A program made the position numbers and the translations under genes. From Anaerolineae bacterium (GTDB taxonomy: Bacteria > Chloroflexota > Anaerolineae > Anaerolineales > Anaerolineaceae), in the NCBI GenBank assembly GCA_013178185.1, contig JABLXC010000030.1, forward strand, positions 1 to 45,083: DNA of 45,083 bases, read 5' to 3'. The notes beneath the pieces are model-generated. The model was given only the letters and a program-made list of their open reading frames with translations, did not search any database and was not told where the DNA came from. Shown here piece after piece: positions 1-7,981 of the stretch (its first letter is position 1; every line of letters begins with the position of its first letter).

Positions 1-610
1 AGAGGACATCGATCGTTCGGCCGTCCATCGGGTATAAACTGACCCCATTCCAAAGAGCAGGCTCTGCCTTATGAGTGGCAATGGTAAAGAATTCGGGAAG
101 GTCGGGTGAAATTCGAGCGTGAAGTGCGCTTCCGCCCATACTAAGTTCAAGCAATGCCGCTGGCAGTCCCGTATTCCTGACGAAGCATTTACAAACAGCC
201 ATCGCAAGGGTTGTTTTTCCTACTCCTCCAGACCAATTCACCAAATTAATCTGACGGGCTGGTAGGAACGAGACCTGTTTGGCACTAGTCAACCGGGCTC
301 GCCCTAGCCATTCAGCCGGGTCTATTACAAAATTGTCTTGAGTAACCACCGGGATCCCACTCTTATCCAGCGCACTATGAAGTACCTCTTCAGATACGTC
401 TGATATTGGGAGCAGGTCACCAAGAATAACCAGATGTACTCCAGACAGGTTCTGTAAAACACCACGAGTAGAGAATGCTTCCCGTACTGAGAGATTGTCA
501 GTCTGGGAGAGTGCTTCCAATACTTTTTGATCAGGTTGATGAGCCCCAAGCAAAATATCAAGAGCCGAATTCCGTTTCAAATTAAAGGAATTTCCAAAAC
601 TAAATTTCAT
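1..610 (-). CDS. ParA/MinD-type ATPase, CpaE-like, C-terminus off the window
   Basis: A minus-strand frame opens with ATG at 610-608 and stays open for 203 codons to the window edge. Residues 127-134 read SGGVGKTT, a P-loop of the deviant ParA/MinD type, preceded by a poorly conserved domain of about 120 residues. That order (receiver-like N-terminal part, then ATPase) is typical of CpaE/TadZ proteins, which place Tad pilus machinery at the cell envelope. The start lies one base after the stop of the upstream gene, so the two are probably co-transcribed downstream of tadB-tadC. Unlike the CpaE-like protein at 42822-44135, this one keeps the P-loop lysine. The rest of the ATPase domain is not visible. 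Confidence 0.75.
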   Translation of the reverse strand, partial: MKFSFGNSFNLKRNSALDILLGAHQPDQKVLEALSQTDNLSVREAFSTRGVLQNLSGVHLVILGDLLPISDVSEEVLHSALDKSGIPVVTQDNFVIDPAEWLGRARLTSAKQVSFLPARQINLVNWSGGVGKTTLAMAVCKCFVRNTGLPAALLELSMGGSALHARISPDLPEFFTIATHKAEPALWNGVSLYPMDGRTIDVL

Positions 611-611
611 G

Positions 612-941
612 TTATTTTTCATCTCCTTGGATGTTTTTTGATGGGTAGGACAAATCTGCATAAATTGCCAGTAGCACCGCAGTAACCAAAAGCAAAGTGG
701 TTAAGACCGTCAAAATGGTTCCAGGTAGTGACCCGCTACCCAACTTGATATACACGATGGATAAACCACTAATCCCGGCAATCCCCATGGACCGAATCCA
801 CATCAAATTGGTCAGAATGGCAGAAACAAATACACTGAGCACCGCCAACCAGACCAATTCGTCTTGGACCGCAAATGATTTCATGAGTAGGGCGATACTC
901 AAAGCCAACGCAAAGCACATGTTTGAAAAGTTCCGCGCCAT
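612..941 (-). CDS. small multi-spanning membrane protein, unknown function
   Basis: About 109 residues with three to four hydrophobic segments and a short charged tail (KNIQGDEK). I do not recognise a family. Translation could begin at TTG 974, which overlaps the previous gene by 28 bp. I prefer ATG 941 because GGTGA lies five bases before it and it starts just after the upstream stop at 947. It sits between the methyltransferase-like protein and the CpaE-like ATPase at the tail of the tadB-tadC operon, so a role in pilus assembly or membrane placement is possible but only inferred from position. Confidence 0.6.
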   Translation of the reverse strand: MARNFSNMCFALALSIALLMKSFAVQDELVWLAVLSVFVSAILTNLMWIRSMGIAGISGLSIVYIKLGSGSLPGTILTVLTTLLLVTAVLLAIYADLSYPSKNIQGDEK

Positions 942-946
942 ATTTT

Positions 947-1549
947 TCACCAGAGTCCAGGTATCAAACGCCAAGTTACAATCCGCATGTAGCAGGCATA
1001 TCCGTTAATCATTTTTTCTTCTCGAAGGATTCGCCAACATTGAATGAACGTCAGAGCAACAGATAAAAGAATGGCAGTGAACCAATCTGGAAAACTGAAG
1101 ACCATCATTGCCCTGAACACCAGTTCTCCTAGATACATCGGGTGACGTAAAAACCGATAGGGACCACGACTGGTCAGGCCACGATCCGCAGGGGCAACCC
1201 CAAAACGTGATCCTAATGTGATGAGAGACCACAAGATCAAGGAGTACCCAGCCAGGGCAGGTATGAGCAAATACCACTCGCTATGGCTGGAAGTTGTGAA
1301 TGTGGGCAAGAATGCGGCGATCATTCCGAGCCATAATCCGGTGCGATCATATTGTTTCGCCGGTGTTCGCCGGGTGTAGAAGAAAGCTAATAACCCGTTA
1401 TGAATCGCAAACAGCCAGGCCAGGATAGAAGGATGTTGCCAGGCTGCCAACCCGGAAATAAGCGTGGCAAAAAGGAAGAAGCCAAAACCAACCAGGTCAC
1501 GTATGCGATCGGAATGTTTCCGAATGCAATGGAGGGGATTGGTGGCCAT
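947..1549 (-). CDS. isoprenylcysteine carboxyl methyltransferase-like membrane protein
   Basis: Around 200 residues with several membrane segments and the motif GPYRFLRHPMYLGEL followed by a C-terminal REEKMINGYACYM stretch. This pattern marks the ICMT/phospholipid-methyltransferase-like family of integral membrane methyltransferases, in which the RHPxY region and a C-terminal acidic pair contact S-adenosylmethionine. The substrate cannot be told from sequence. The ATG overlaps the tadC stop as TAATG, arguing for translational coupling and for this start rather than an upstream one at 1582. In a Tad locus a prepilin-processing or methylation role is tempting, but the family is common elsewhere too. 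Confidence 0.7.
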   Translation of the reverse strand: MATNPLHCIRKHSDRIRDLVGFGFFLFATLISGLAAWQHPSILAWLFAIHNGLLAFFYTRRTPAKQYDRTGLWLGMIAAFLPTFTTSSHSEWYLLIPALAGYSLILWSLITLGSRFGVAPADRGLTSRGPYRFLRHPMYLGELVFRAMMVFSFPDWFTAILLSVALTFIQCWRILREEKMINGYACYMRIVTWRLIPGLW

Positions 1550-2409
1550 TACATCGCACCTAGATTCTGGACAATTGGCCATCCTATTACAGCCAGCAAC
1601 GTCACCAGGAATGGCAGGAAATAAAAAACCACCATTGGGATTACCAGTTCGGACCCCACTTTTTCTGCTCGCTGCTCAGCGGAGCCAATATAATCAGCTG
1701 CAATACTGGTTGCCAGCTGTCCCATCAATTCCTGTTGGGCAGTACCACGTCGGATGAATTCCAATTGAACAGACATGCCGATCAATTCGGGGAGATGCGA
1801 TTCCTGGGCTTCGCGTTGCATTTGCTCAATCAGATCACGACCTTGCGCCATCTGAAGAACCCACCGCATCCATTTGCCTACCAAGCTTTGTGCTTGAGCT
1901 GTCCGACGCAAGGCTTCTTCCATCGAAACGTTTGCAGACATCTGGGCTGAAACTAGCTGAACAAATTCTGGAAGTTGAGCAATAAACTGACGGCGATAGC
2001 GACGGGCAATCCCGCCCATAGACATAGCAGGATATTGAAATCCAACCAATCCACCTACCAAAGCAAATACTGGTTCCGCAGTGGCTACCATCCCCAATCC
2101 AAACCCTGCTACAGCTAAAGCCACCCGCAGAGAGGTAAATTGCACTTCATTCCAATCGTTCCAGCGATCTCCAATGTGAGCCCAATACAGATCTGCCCGT
2201 GTTTTCCGTAAAAAACCGGCTGGCGTCCATCTAGATACAGGCTTGTCTAGAGGAGATAGGGATTTACGCCATCCGGTCAGGATAACGCCATCTGCTGGCG
2301 TAAGAATCTCAGATAACCGGCCTGTGGGTGCTGCAGGTGCAAGTTCAAGTGTCAGGTAGATGACCAGTGCAAAAACAGCAATTCCGGTGAGATAAATAAG
2401 TGCAGTCAT
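1549..2409 (-). CDS. tadC: Tad pilus inner-membrane platform protein TadC
   Basis: 286 residues with an N-terminal membrane helix, a cytoplasmic helical domain of the type II secretion F (T2SSF) kind containing PEFVQLVSAQMSANVS and a following EEALRRTAQ segment, and two C-terminal membrane helices. TadB and TadC form the inner-membrane platform on which the CpaF ATPase works to extrude Flp-type pilin. It starts directly after the tadB stop and overlaps the next gene by TAATG, so tadB, tadC and the methyltransferase-like gene form one operon. Length and position downstream of tadB fit TadC. Confidence 0.85.
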   Translation of the reverse strand: MTALIYLTGIAVFALVIYLTLELAPAAPTGRLSEILTPADGVILTGWRKSLSPLDKPVSRWTPAGFLRKTRADLYWAHIGDRWNDWNEVQFTSLRVALAVAGFGLGMVATAEPVFALVGGLVGFQYPAMSMGGIARRYRRQFIAQLPEFVQLVSAQMSANVSMEEALRRTAQAQSLVGKWMRWVLQMAQGRDLIEQMQREAQESHLPELIGMSVQLEFIRRGTAQQELMGQLATSIAADYIGSAEQRAEKVGSELVIPMVVFYFLPFLVTLLAVIGWPIVQNLGAM

Positions 2410-3291
2410 CTACACTGCCTCCATAATCATGGAACGGATAATGAAGTACCCACCCACCATGGCTGCCATCGTGCCACCAATTACGATTTGAACAGGGAGG
2501 GAGGTTAACGAAGAGCGCACCATTGGATCTTGGCTGAGATAAATCAGAATGAGGATCAAGACAGCTGGCAGGACTTTTGCAGAAACCAGCGAATCGCCGG
2601 CTTTCGCCTGGGCACGATTCCGTGCAATTAGGATTTGCTGAACCCGGCTTGAGATATCCATGAGGACCGCGGTGTAGGCTCGTCCGCCTGCTTCGGTATA
2701 TCCTTCCAACAGTTGAGCTAGATTGGCCAGGGACACAGAAGGGCTGCGCGATGCCAGACTTCGCAATGCCTCCACCCTATCTTTGATTCGCATTTCTGAA
2801 GCAGTGAGAATAAACTCTGGAGTGAGAGGATTGGTTTTTTCTATCTCCAAGGACTCACCGACTTGTTGTAAAACATCGGGTACGGATCCACCAGCAAGTA
2901 GACCAGCAGCAGTCCGACCAATAGCAATTGGGAGAAGCTGGTCAATATTCCGACCACGACTTTTCACCCGATCATCCAACCATGCACCAGGAATGTAAAT
3001 TAGGATTCCCCCAATAACAATTGCCGGCAGACCGGGGAGGAACAACCAGGCAATGACCATGCCGCATACACCAGCAGCGATACGCAGTAGGCGGAAGGTA
3101 ACGGGTTTGATATTCAGACCGGAGGCTAAAAGTTTATACTCCAGCGATTTTTGATCGAGACTGGATAGAGTTCGGGCTGAATCAACAGTATATAAAGCGG
3201 ATAATCTACCCGTTTTGATTTGCTTTGGATACCACAGCAAGAGCACCAAAGTAGTGGATAAGAGCCCAACCACTGGAATTAATATCGTCAT
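2410..3291 (-). CDS. tadB: Tad pilus inner-membrane platform protein TadB
   Basis: About 293 residues: N-terminal membrane helix, a second hydrophobic pair near residues 80-110, a T2SSF-type helical domain (LLPIAIGRTAAGLLAGGSVPDVL then EMRIKDRVEALRSLA) and two C-terminal membrane helices. It partners TadC in the pilus platform. I start at ATG 3291 because GGAGG lies five bases upstream; a TTG start at 3318 would place that ribosome binding site inside the gene. It is normally next to cpaF, but here the nearest upstream gene is a foreign-looking membrane protein and the intact cpaF lies 38 kb away. Confidence 0.85.
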   Translation of the reverse strand: MTILIPVVGLLSTTLVLLLWYPKQIKTGRLSALYTVDSARTLSSLDQKSLEYKLLASGLNIKPVTFRLLRIAAGVCGMVIAWLFLPGLPAIVIGGILIYIPGAWLDDRVKSRGRNIDQLLPIAIGRTAAGLLAGGSVPDVLQQVGESLEIEKTNPLTPEFILTASEMRIKDRVEALRSLASRSPSVSLANLAQLLEGYTEAGGRAYTAVLMDISSRVQQILIARNRAQAKAGDSLVSAKVLPAVLILILIYLSQDPMVRSSLTSLPVQIVIGGTMAAMVGGYFIIRSMIMEAV

Positions 3292-3487
3292 AGATCCTCC
3301 AGGTAAGTTTAAAAACAAAAGCCAGACACTCGTGCTTATGCGCCTTTGACGTGCGCATCCAGCAGGTAGAGTCCGGCTAACGATTGAAAGAATAAATAAT
3401 TAAGTTGTCAGATTAGATTGAGTATAGCAAGCGAAAAAGGCTTATCCTAGGGGGACAATAATATTTGTCTCGTTATTTTATTTAGAA

Positions 3488-4309
3488 CTATATAGGTTGA
3501 GAAATTGGCAAGAAAGAAGGCACACCATCTATGAAAGAGAAATATAGAAATTGTTTGTATTCACTGCCGAAGGCATCCTGATAAATTATTTCAAGAATGT
3601 TATACATGTTTTCAATTGTCCGATCAGCGAAAAATACTAAACATAATGAATTACTTTCTTTTGAGATTCCCAAGTTAAATGTGGGGTAGATTTGCCATTT
3701 GTCTTCACGAATATTTCCATTTTCCATATAGGAATAATTTTCATATTTTATTTTCTCGTAAAATTGTTCTATTGGGGTTAGGGAAATATCAGATAATTTC
3801 TCTAGATTTTGTACGTGGACTAATTTATGGATAAAAGTGTTAATGTTTATAGCTGGACCTAGACCGATGTTCCGAATTTTTAATGCACACCAATTGGATA
3901 AATTTGGTTGTTGTAAAGACCAACCGTTATTGATAATATGTTCTCCATCTTGAGAAAAAATCCGACACACTGCAGAATCATTTTTCCAGTTTGTATCATA
4001 TTCACAAACCACAACCGGTTTTACTTGTTGTGTCATTATTCTATTATTAATATCACTCAAGTTTCTATTCTGCTTATAGGCAACTAAAGCAAGTAGGGTC
4101 GTTGAAGTTACAGATAATATAGAACCCCAAAAAATTAGAACGTCTGGAGCAGAATAATTGGTAAGCACAGGATTGGTAGACGTTTTACCCAGTAAATAAA
4201 GATGGTCTATTGTTATTGGAACAATGATCAATAAAATTGCAATAATCAAAATGATAGAACTGATGTAAAGCAAAAAATTCCACTTTGGCGATAATAAATT
4301 CTTTTTCAT
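3488..4309 (-). CDS. two-helix membrane protein of unknown function beside AbiE
   Basis: 273 residues. Two N-terminal membrane helices (about residues 12-34 and 57-79) are followed by a soluble domain of about 190 residues beginning KPVVVCEYDTNWKND. I do not recognise a family. The gene is clearly more AT-rich than the tad genes around it, as are the AbiE genes 33 bp upstream, suggesting the three arrived together. Membrane-anchored accessory proteins often travel with abortive-infection cassettes, so a defence-related role is a guess from context. The 196 bp between its stop and tadB hold no gene that I can see. Confidence 0.6.
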   Translation of the reverse strand: MKKNLLSPKWNFLLYISSIILIIAILLIIVPITIDHLYLLGKTSTNPVLTNYSAPDVLIFWGSILSVTSTTLLALVAYKQNRNLSDINNRIMTQQVKPVVVCEYDTNWKNDSAVCRIFSQDGEHIINNGWSLQQPNLSNWCALKIRNIGLGPAININTFIHKLVHVQNLEKLSDISLTPIEQFYEKIKYENYSYMENGNIREDKWQIYPTFNLGISKESNSLCLVFFADRTIENMYNILEIIYQDAFGSEYKQFLYFSFIDGVPSFLPISQPI

Positions 4310-4342
4310 AGTTCAAAGTAACTCCTTTTTAAAATCGAATTG

Positions 4343-5191
4343 TTATTTAATCTCAATAGTTACCTCTTCAAGGAGTTGTAAAACACACAGCCAGGCTTTG
4401 TCAAAATCCAAATCTTTGTTTATTACCAAATAATTAAGTCGCCGCTCCCAGTCTCTCTCAAATTCTGATCGTCTTTGTTGAATCGTTTTTATATCAATCC
4501 CCTTTAGACTTAATCCCCTAACCTCAAACTTGCCAGGTAAGATCTGCACCACAGCATTTTTATTAATTCCATTTAAAACAAGGTTGTAGATGTCATAAAG
4601 GTCTCTTGAAACTGCAAACCTTCTTTGACCCCCAACTGCACGGATCTTTTCAGCGATTACTTCTTCCAAGCTATAACACGGCAAATTGATATCATCAAAA
4701 CTTACTTGGTCTGAATATGGGTGAATGATTTGTTTTTCATTTACCGGCAGCAAGATTTTTTCAGCTCGTGTCAAATCCAATTTGACAGTTCTTGGTGATC
4801 CACCCCAACGCAGAGGGCCACGATAATAGATTCGAGCCTGATAAGATTCACTTCCATATTCATCATCCACTACTTCAAAGTGGATCGGTTGAACTCGAAA
4901 ATCAGGACCATCATGATCGCTAATCCAATCAACGCTTTTCGTAATCCAGCCTTCAACTTCGGCAGCTGATAGATGATTTATGGCAGTAAAATCGAGATCC
5001 TCTGAAAACCGGTAATCAGGAAAGTAGCACTTTCGCAAACAGGTACCCCCTTTGAATATCAAACCTCCGAATGAAGTACTTGTTTTTCGCATACCAAGCA
5101 AAAACCATCCAAGACTATAATCCAGGTCGATCACCATCGGATCAACTTTTATTGCAGCGGCAATCCGGCGAACTTCAGCTTCACTTATCAT
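4343..5191 (-). CDS. abiEii: AbiEii-type nucleotidyltransferase toxin
   Basis: 282 residues with the nucleotidyltransferase signature of the AbiEii (DUF1814) family: GGTCLRK at residues 48-54 and RFSEDLDF at 61-68, followed by a lysine/arginine-bearing segment near SRDLYDIYNLVL. AbiEii toxins act as nucleotidyltransferases on RNA and arrest growth, typically as the toxin half of a type IV toxin-antitoxin pair that blocks phage. The antitoxin gene ends 12 bp upstream, giving the usual antitoxin-toxin order. Length is normal and the catalytic acidic pair (Glu64/Asp65, Asp67) is intact, so the toxin is probably active. Confidence 0.88.
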   Translation of the reverse strand: MISEAEVRRIAAAIKVDPMVIDLDYSLGWFLLGMRKTSTSFGGLIFKGGTCLRKCYFPDYRFSEDLDFTAINHLSAAEVEGWITKSVDWISDHDGPDFRVQPIHFEVVDDEYGSESYQARIYYRGPLRWGGSPRTVKLDLTRAEKILLPVNEKQIIHPYSDQVSFDDINLPCYSLEEVIAEKIRAVGGQRRFAVSRDLYDIYNLVLNGINKNAVVQILPGKFEVRGLSLKGIDIKTIQQRRSEFERDWERRLNYLVINKDLDFDKAWLCVLQLLEEVTIEIK

Positions 5192-5203
5192 TCTTTACTC
5201 CAA

Positions 5204-5998
5204 TTATTGTTCTTGGGATTCTATTTGAACATTTATCTGAAGTTGCCAACGGGTGACAACTGGTCCCGATTGTCCCAAACCGGGTTCTAATTGGCTAATC
5301 CCTTTAGAGATCATGGTTTGCCAGTGATTTATCGTCGAAATTCGATCTGGGATAGGCAAAGAAAGCGTTTCTACTAAATACCCAAGTCGTTTAGCCACCA
5401 CGCCACCACCCCATTGGTCCAAATAATGGTCGAGTTTTTCCCAATCGACGGAATTTATTGAAGACTTCATTGCCTGTGCTAATTGAATGATTCCCCCACT
5501 TAACTCAGGCCGGCTTGCTGCATCGATTATGGTTTTTTCGCGATCTGTCACCATAATTGGCAAATCTTCAATTTTCCGGGTACTAATTCCAAAAAAATAT
5601 CGTTCCGACACGTAAATAAATTGGAATTCAACTCCCTGAATCACAAGGGGTCTCTTCCTTTTTGTTGTTTGGATAAATTGAACACGAGGGATTTGCTCCG
5701 TCATATTCCAAAAACGAAGAGCTGACCAATATGCAATAGCTCCCGGCGAGATCAAATTAGATGCCAATACCAATGCATTCTCTGACCAGAGTCTTTCGGG
5801 ACCAGCTTCCAGTGGAATGATCATGTATAATCCGCGTTCCAGGCGCTGGAGCCATCCTTTTCGGACAAGACGGCTAAGAGTATTCGTTGCAGCTACCTTT
5901 GACTGCCAATAATCAGTAGCCTGTTGGTAAGAGAAAACCCTCTTTCCAGATGCAGAAAATGTAGTAAGAAATTCTGTTTCTTGTTTGCTGAGCGACAT
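5204..5998 (-). CDS. abiEi: AbiEi-type antitoxin and transcriptional autoregulator
   Basis: 264 residues. The N-terminal 60 residues form a winged helix (VFSYQQATDYWQSKVAATNT, then LVRKGWLQRLERGLYMI), followed by the AbiEi antitoxin domain with ALRFWNMTEQIP and IMVTDREKTIIDAASRPE. AbiEi proteins neutralise AbiEii and repress their own operon. The ATG at 5998 is preceded by a recognisable promoter on the same strand. The pair and its AT-rich neighbour interrupt the cpaF-tadB order of the Tad locus and look laterally acquired. Confidence 0.87.
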   Translation of the reverse strand: MSLSKQETEFLTTFSASGKRVFSYQQATDYWQSKVAATNTLSRLVRKGWLQRLERGLYMIIPLEAGPERLWSENALVLASNLISPGAIAYWSALRFWNMTEQIPRVQFIQTTKRKRPLVIQGVEFQFIYVSERYFFGISTRKIEDLPIMVTDREKTIIDAASRPELSGGIIQLAQAMKSSINSVDWEKLDHYLDQWGGGVVAKRLGYLVETLSLPIPDRISTINHWQTMISKGISQLEPGLGQSGPVVTRWQLQINVQIESQEQ

Positions 5999-6050
5999 GA
6001 TATTTTATGTACCACAACCTTTAGATATTGATGTTTGGGTTACACAAAAT

Positions 6051-6078
6051 ATTATAACAACAAACACCAACTATGCAA
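6051..6078 (-). promoter_or_regulatory. sigma-70-like promoter for abiEi-abiEii
   Basis: Reading the minus strand, TTGCAT (6078-6073) is followed after 16 bp by a perfect TATAAT (6056-6051), about 55 bp before the abiEi start. A short inverted repeat GAATAT-N6-ATATTC (6163-6180) lies further upstream and might be an AbiEi operator, though that is only a guess. Confidence 0.5.
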
Positions 6079-6186
6079 TACTGGGAAATCTAATTAATTT
6101 CAATTTTGGAAAATTATGTTGTTCGTGCTATTCAGGAAGTAAAACACAAGCAAATTACCTAAGAATATTCAAAGATATTCGATGGA

Positions 6187-6234
6187 TTTTACAACCGTGC
6201 TTACATTATAATTAAAGTAAGCATGGTTGTAAAA
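6187..6234. terminator. 18-bp inverted repeat downstream of the cpaF 3' fragment
   Basis: Arms 6187-6204 and 6217-6234 are complementary over 18 bp with one mismatch, around a 12-base AT-rich loop. It lies 10 bp past the cpaF stop, so it may be the native cpaF terminator. The boundary of the 600-bp repeat (6220) falls inside the right arm, so only that arm is shared with the other repeat copy. Confidence 0.5.
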
Positions 6235-6819
6235 ATCACTTGGCTATTTCAATTCCCCTAATTTTTCCCAATTAGGTTCTTCCATAGACGAGTCTTCTTT
6301 ATATCGATAGATGGGTTCAAAATATACGTCACCGTTCTTCAGATCCTTGGACACATTGGATATGGCAATCACCCGGCGAACTTCGTGACGGATGCCGATC
6401 TGCACCAACAAATCAACCGCATCAGAGATCATCTGATTGGCTTCGTGTGGCTTTACTCCAGCATCCGCACCCATGACTGTCGCTAAACGGCGAGCTGCTT
6501 CACGGGGACTGTCCGCGTGGAAGGTACAGGCTCCACTGTGGCCTGTCATCAAGGCCCGGAACAAACTCATGGCAGCCACGCCATCACGCACCTCTCCAAT
6601 GACCAGGTAATCAGGTGACATTCGCATGGCATCATCGACTCCGTCTGCCAGGGTATACGGCCGGACATCCGTGCCAATTGCCTGCGGGCGGGCTTCCACC
6701 GTCTGGACGGTTGGACGGTCTACCCAGATTTCCTCTGGGTCTTCGATCTTCACGATGCGCCAGATCGTAGGCAAGTAATTGCACAAGGCACTCAGCAGAG
6801 TGGTCTTTCCGGTTCGGGT
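6220..6819. repeat. 600-bp direct repeat, left copy (cpaF 3' end)
   Basis: Compared line by line, this stretch is identical over all 600 bases to 41461-42060, in the same orientation. It covers cpaF from codon 237, inside the Walker A motif, through the stop and 24 bp beyond. The sequences diverge abruptly on both sides (6219 A versus 41460 C; 6820 C versus 42061 T). Together the copies bracket the 34.6-kb copper-related segment. Confidence 0.97.
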
Positions 6820-6828
6820 CATCAACAA
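6244..6828 (-). pseudogene. cpaF: orphan 3' fragment of cpaF/tadA
   Basis: The last 191 residues of the Tad secretion ATPase, identical to the intact gene at 41485-42768, beginning in the middle of the P-loop (TRTGKTT). It keeps the Walker B region (YLVIGEVRDGVAA) but lacks the N-terminal domain and the first glycines of Walker A. A frame opens at TTG 6828 with no convincing ribosome binding site and an upstream stop, so it is unlikely to make a working protein. It is left over from the event that inserted or duplicated the flanking DNA. If the island were excised by recombination between the repeats, this fragment would become the 3' end of an intact cpaF. Confidence 0.9.
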
Positions 6829-6871
6829 GATAGTTCATCGGGTCCATGCCGCCTCCGCTTATTGTGATCAT
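6820..6871 (-). pseudogene. start of a reading frame cut off by the repeat boundary
   Basis: An ATG (6871) overlaps the L,D-transpeptidase stop as ATGA and is followed by about 17 codons reading MITISGGGMDPMNYLVDD before the 600-bp repeat begins; the frame then runs out of phase through cpaF. The stop-start overlap is typical of a real downstream operon gene, so the junction probably sliced through a gene that once followed the transpeptidase. The family cannot be identified from 17 residues. Confidence 0.45.
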
Positions 6872-7980
6872 CTTTCCACGACATCCACCAGAGTTCCCCC
6901 TGGCATACCAACCGTTAAATCACCCGGATCGTATGCGACTACCGGGTTTGTCCACCGGAAAATCCACTTGGCGTCTTCAGGAGCAGCATTCACACATCCA
7001 TGCGACATTTCCTCCCCGAAGTTGTTATGCCAAAAAGTGGAATGGATCGCTACCCCGTTGCCCTCAAATAAACTCGTCCAACTCACACCTGGGAGATCAT
7101 ACCCGCCACCAGTTGAACCCCCAGACATATGGACCGAAATCAATTTACGCCAGATCGGTCTCAGACCTAATGGCGTTTCCCAGTTCTCGGTCCGGTTCCC
7201 ATACATATCGAACCGGATCCCAGTAGAGACCAGAGCGAAATGGACTTCCGCGTTTCCCTCAAAGCAAGAAATTGTCTGACGGGCAATGTTGACGACAATC
7301 CGTTTGTTTTCCACCTCTGGATGAATAGGCGCAACTTCTTCGTTGGTCATTGGGCGGAACGCCTCGGCCCTGGCCCAGAATATATCTCCATAACCATAAC
7401 GCTCGTTCACCCGATACCAGATCTGACCATCATCGGCTTTCCTGATCTGGTCGATCCAAAAGACCTGGGAGTAGTATAAACGAGGGGATTGGTCTTCCTT
7501 CAACCAGGGCGAACGAGCTGGTGGGTTTGCCAGGGATAGATCGACATACGGTTGGGTTACCTCGGCCCACATTCCGAGCCCCAGACTGGTTTCGGGCAAT
7601 TTGTTAATCGGCGTATTAGGTACATTTCTAACTGGCTGGAGATATGGTGTCCAGATATATCCCTGAGGAGTCTCTACCCAGCGCTGGTTCCTCCGATAGG
7701 GCCGGCGTCCCACCACTTCACGCAACCAGGGGACAACAGCATCTTCATAGACTTTTGCTATCGTCAGGCTGTCTGCATCAGGTTTGACTTTGACTTCTGC
7801 CATTCCAACAGTTACCCTACCCAATCTTTCTTCCTGCGGAAATGAAATCTGGGAGAGCCATTTTTGGGAAGGGGTCATGGCCATTGCAGCCAATCCCCCT
7901 GCTGCTTTCCTCAGGAATTCACGGCGGGAAATTATGGAAGATGTTGTCACGGCAATTTCCAATGGAGAAATTACTACCAA
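6868..7980 (-). CDS. exported L,D-transpeptidase (YkuD domain)
   Basis: Up to 370 residues. A twin-arginine-like signal (SRREFLRKAAGG, then a hydrophobic stretch) points to export. The C-terminal YkuD domain carries His in VAIHSTFWHNN and the catalytic SHGC at residues 326-329, with Cys329 as nucleophile. Such enzymes make 3-3 peptidoglycan cross-links or attach proteins to peptidoglycan; some are copper-sensitive through the active-site cysteine. The start is uncertain: TTG 7980 follows the DUF1573 stop by one base, while GTG 7950 is possible. It is last in a minus-strand operon (9945 to 6868) with DUF1573, DUF2933-like and lipoprotein genes. Confidence 0.85.
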   Translation of the reverse strand: MVVISPLEIAVTTSSIISRREFLRKAAGGLAAMAMTPSQKWLSQISFPQEERLGRVTVGMAEVKVKPDADSLTIAKVYEDAVVPWLREVVGRRPYRRNQRWVETPQGYIWTPYLQPVRNVPNTPINKLPETSLGLGMWAEVTQPYVDLSLANPPARSPWLKEDQSPRLYYSQVFWIDQIRKADDGQIWYRVNERYGYGDIFWARAEAFRPMTNEEVAPIHPEVENKRIVVNIARQTISCFEGNAEVHFALVSTGIRFDMYGNRTENWETPLGLRPIWRKLISVHMSGGSTGGGYDLPGVSWTSLFEGNGVAIHSTFWHNNFGEEMSHGCVNAAPEDAKWIFRWTNPVVAYDPGDLTVGMPGGTLVDVVER

Positions 7981-7981
7981 T

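Noticed and set aside
325-561. Minus-strand 78-codon frame
   Set aside because: It is a shadow of the partial CpaE-like ATPase (1-610), whose frame gives a P-loop and coherent protein sequence.
5985-6215. Plus-strand 76-codon frame upstream of abiEi
   Set aside because: No ribosome binding site, low complexity, and it covers the abiE promoter and a hairpin.
6220-6819. Repeat as an assembly artefact only
   Set aside because: Not excluded, but an artefact would not readily explain a complete copper gene set with its own operators and abrupt, unequal junctions. Read mapping is decisive.
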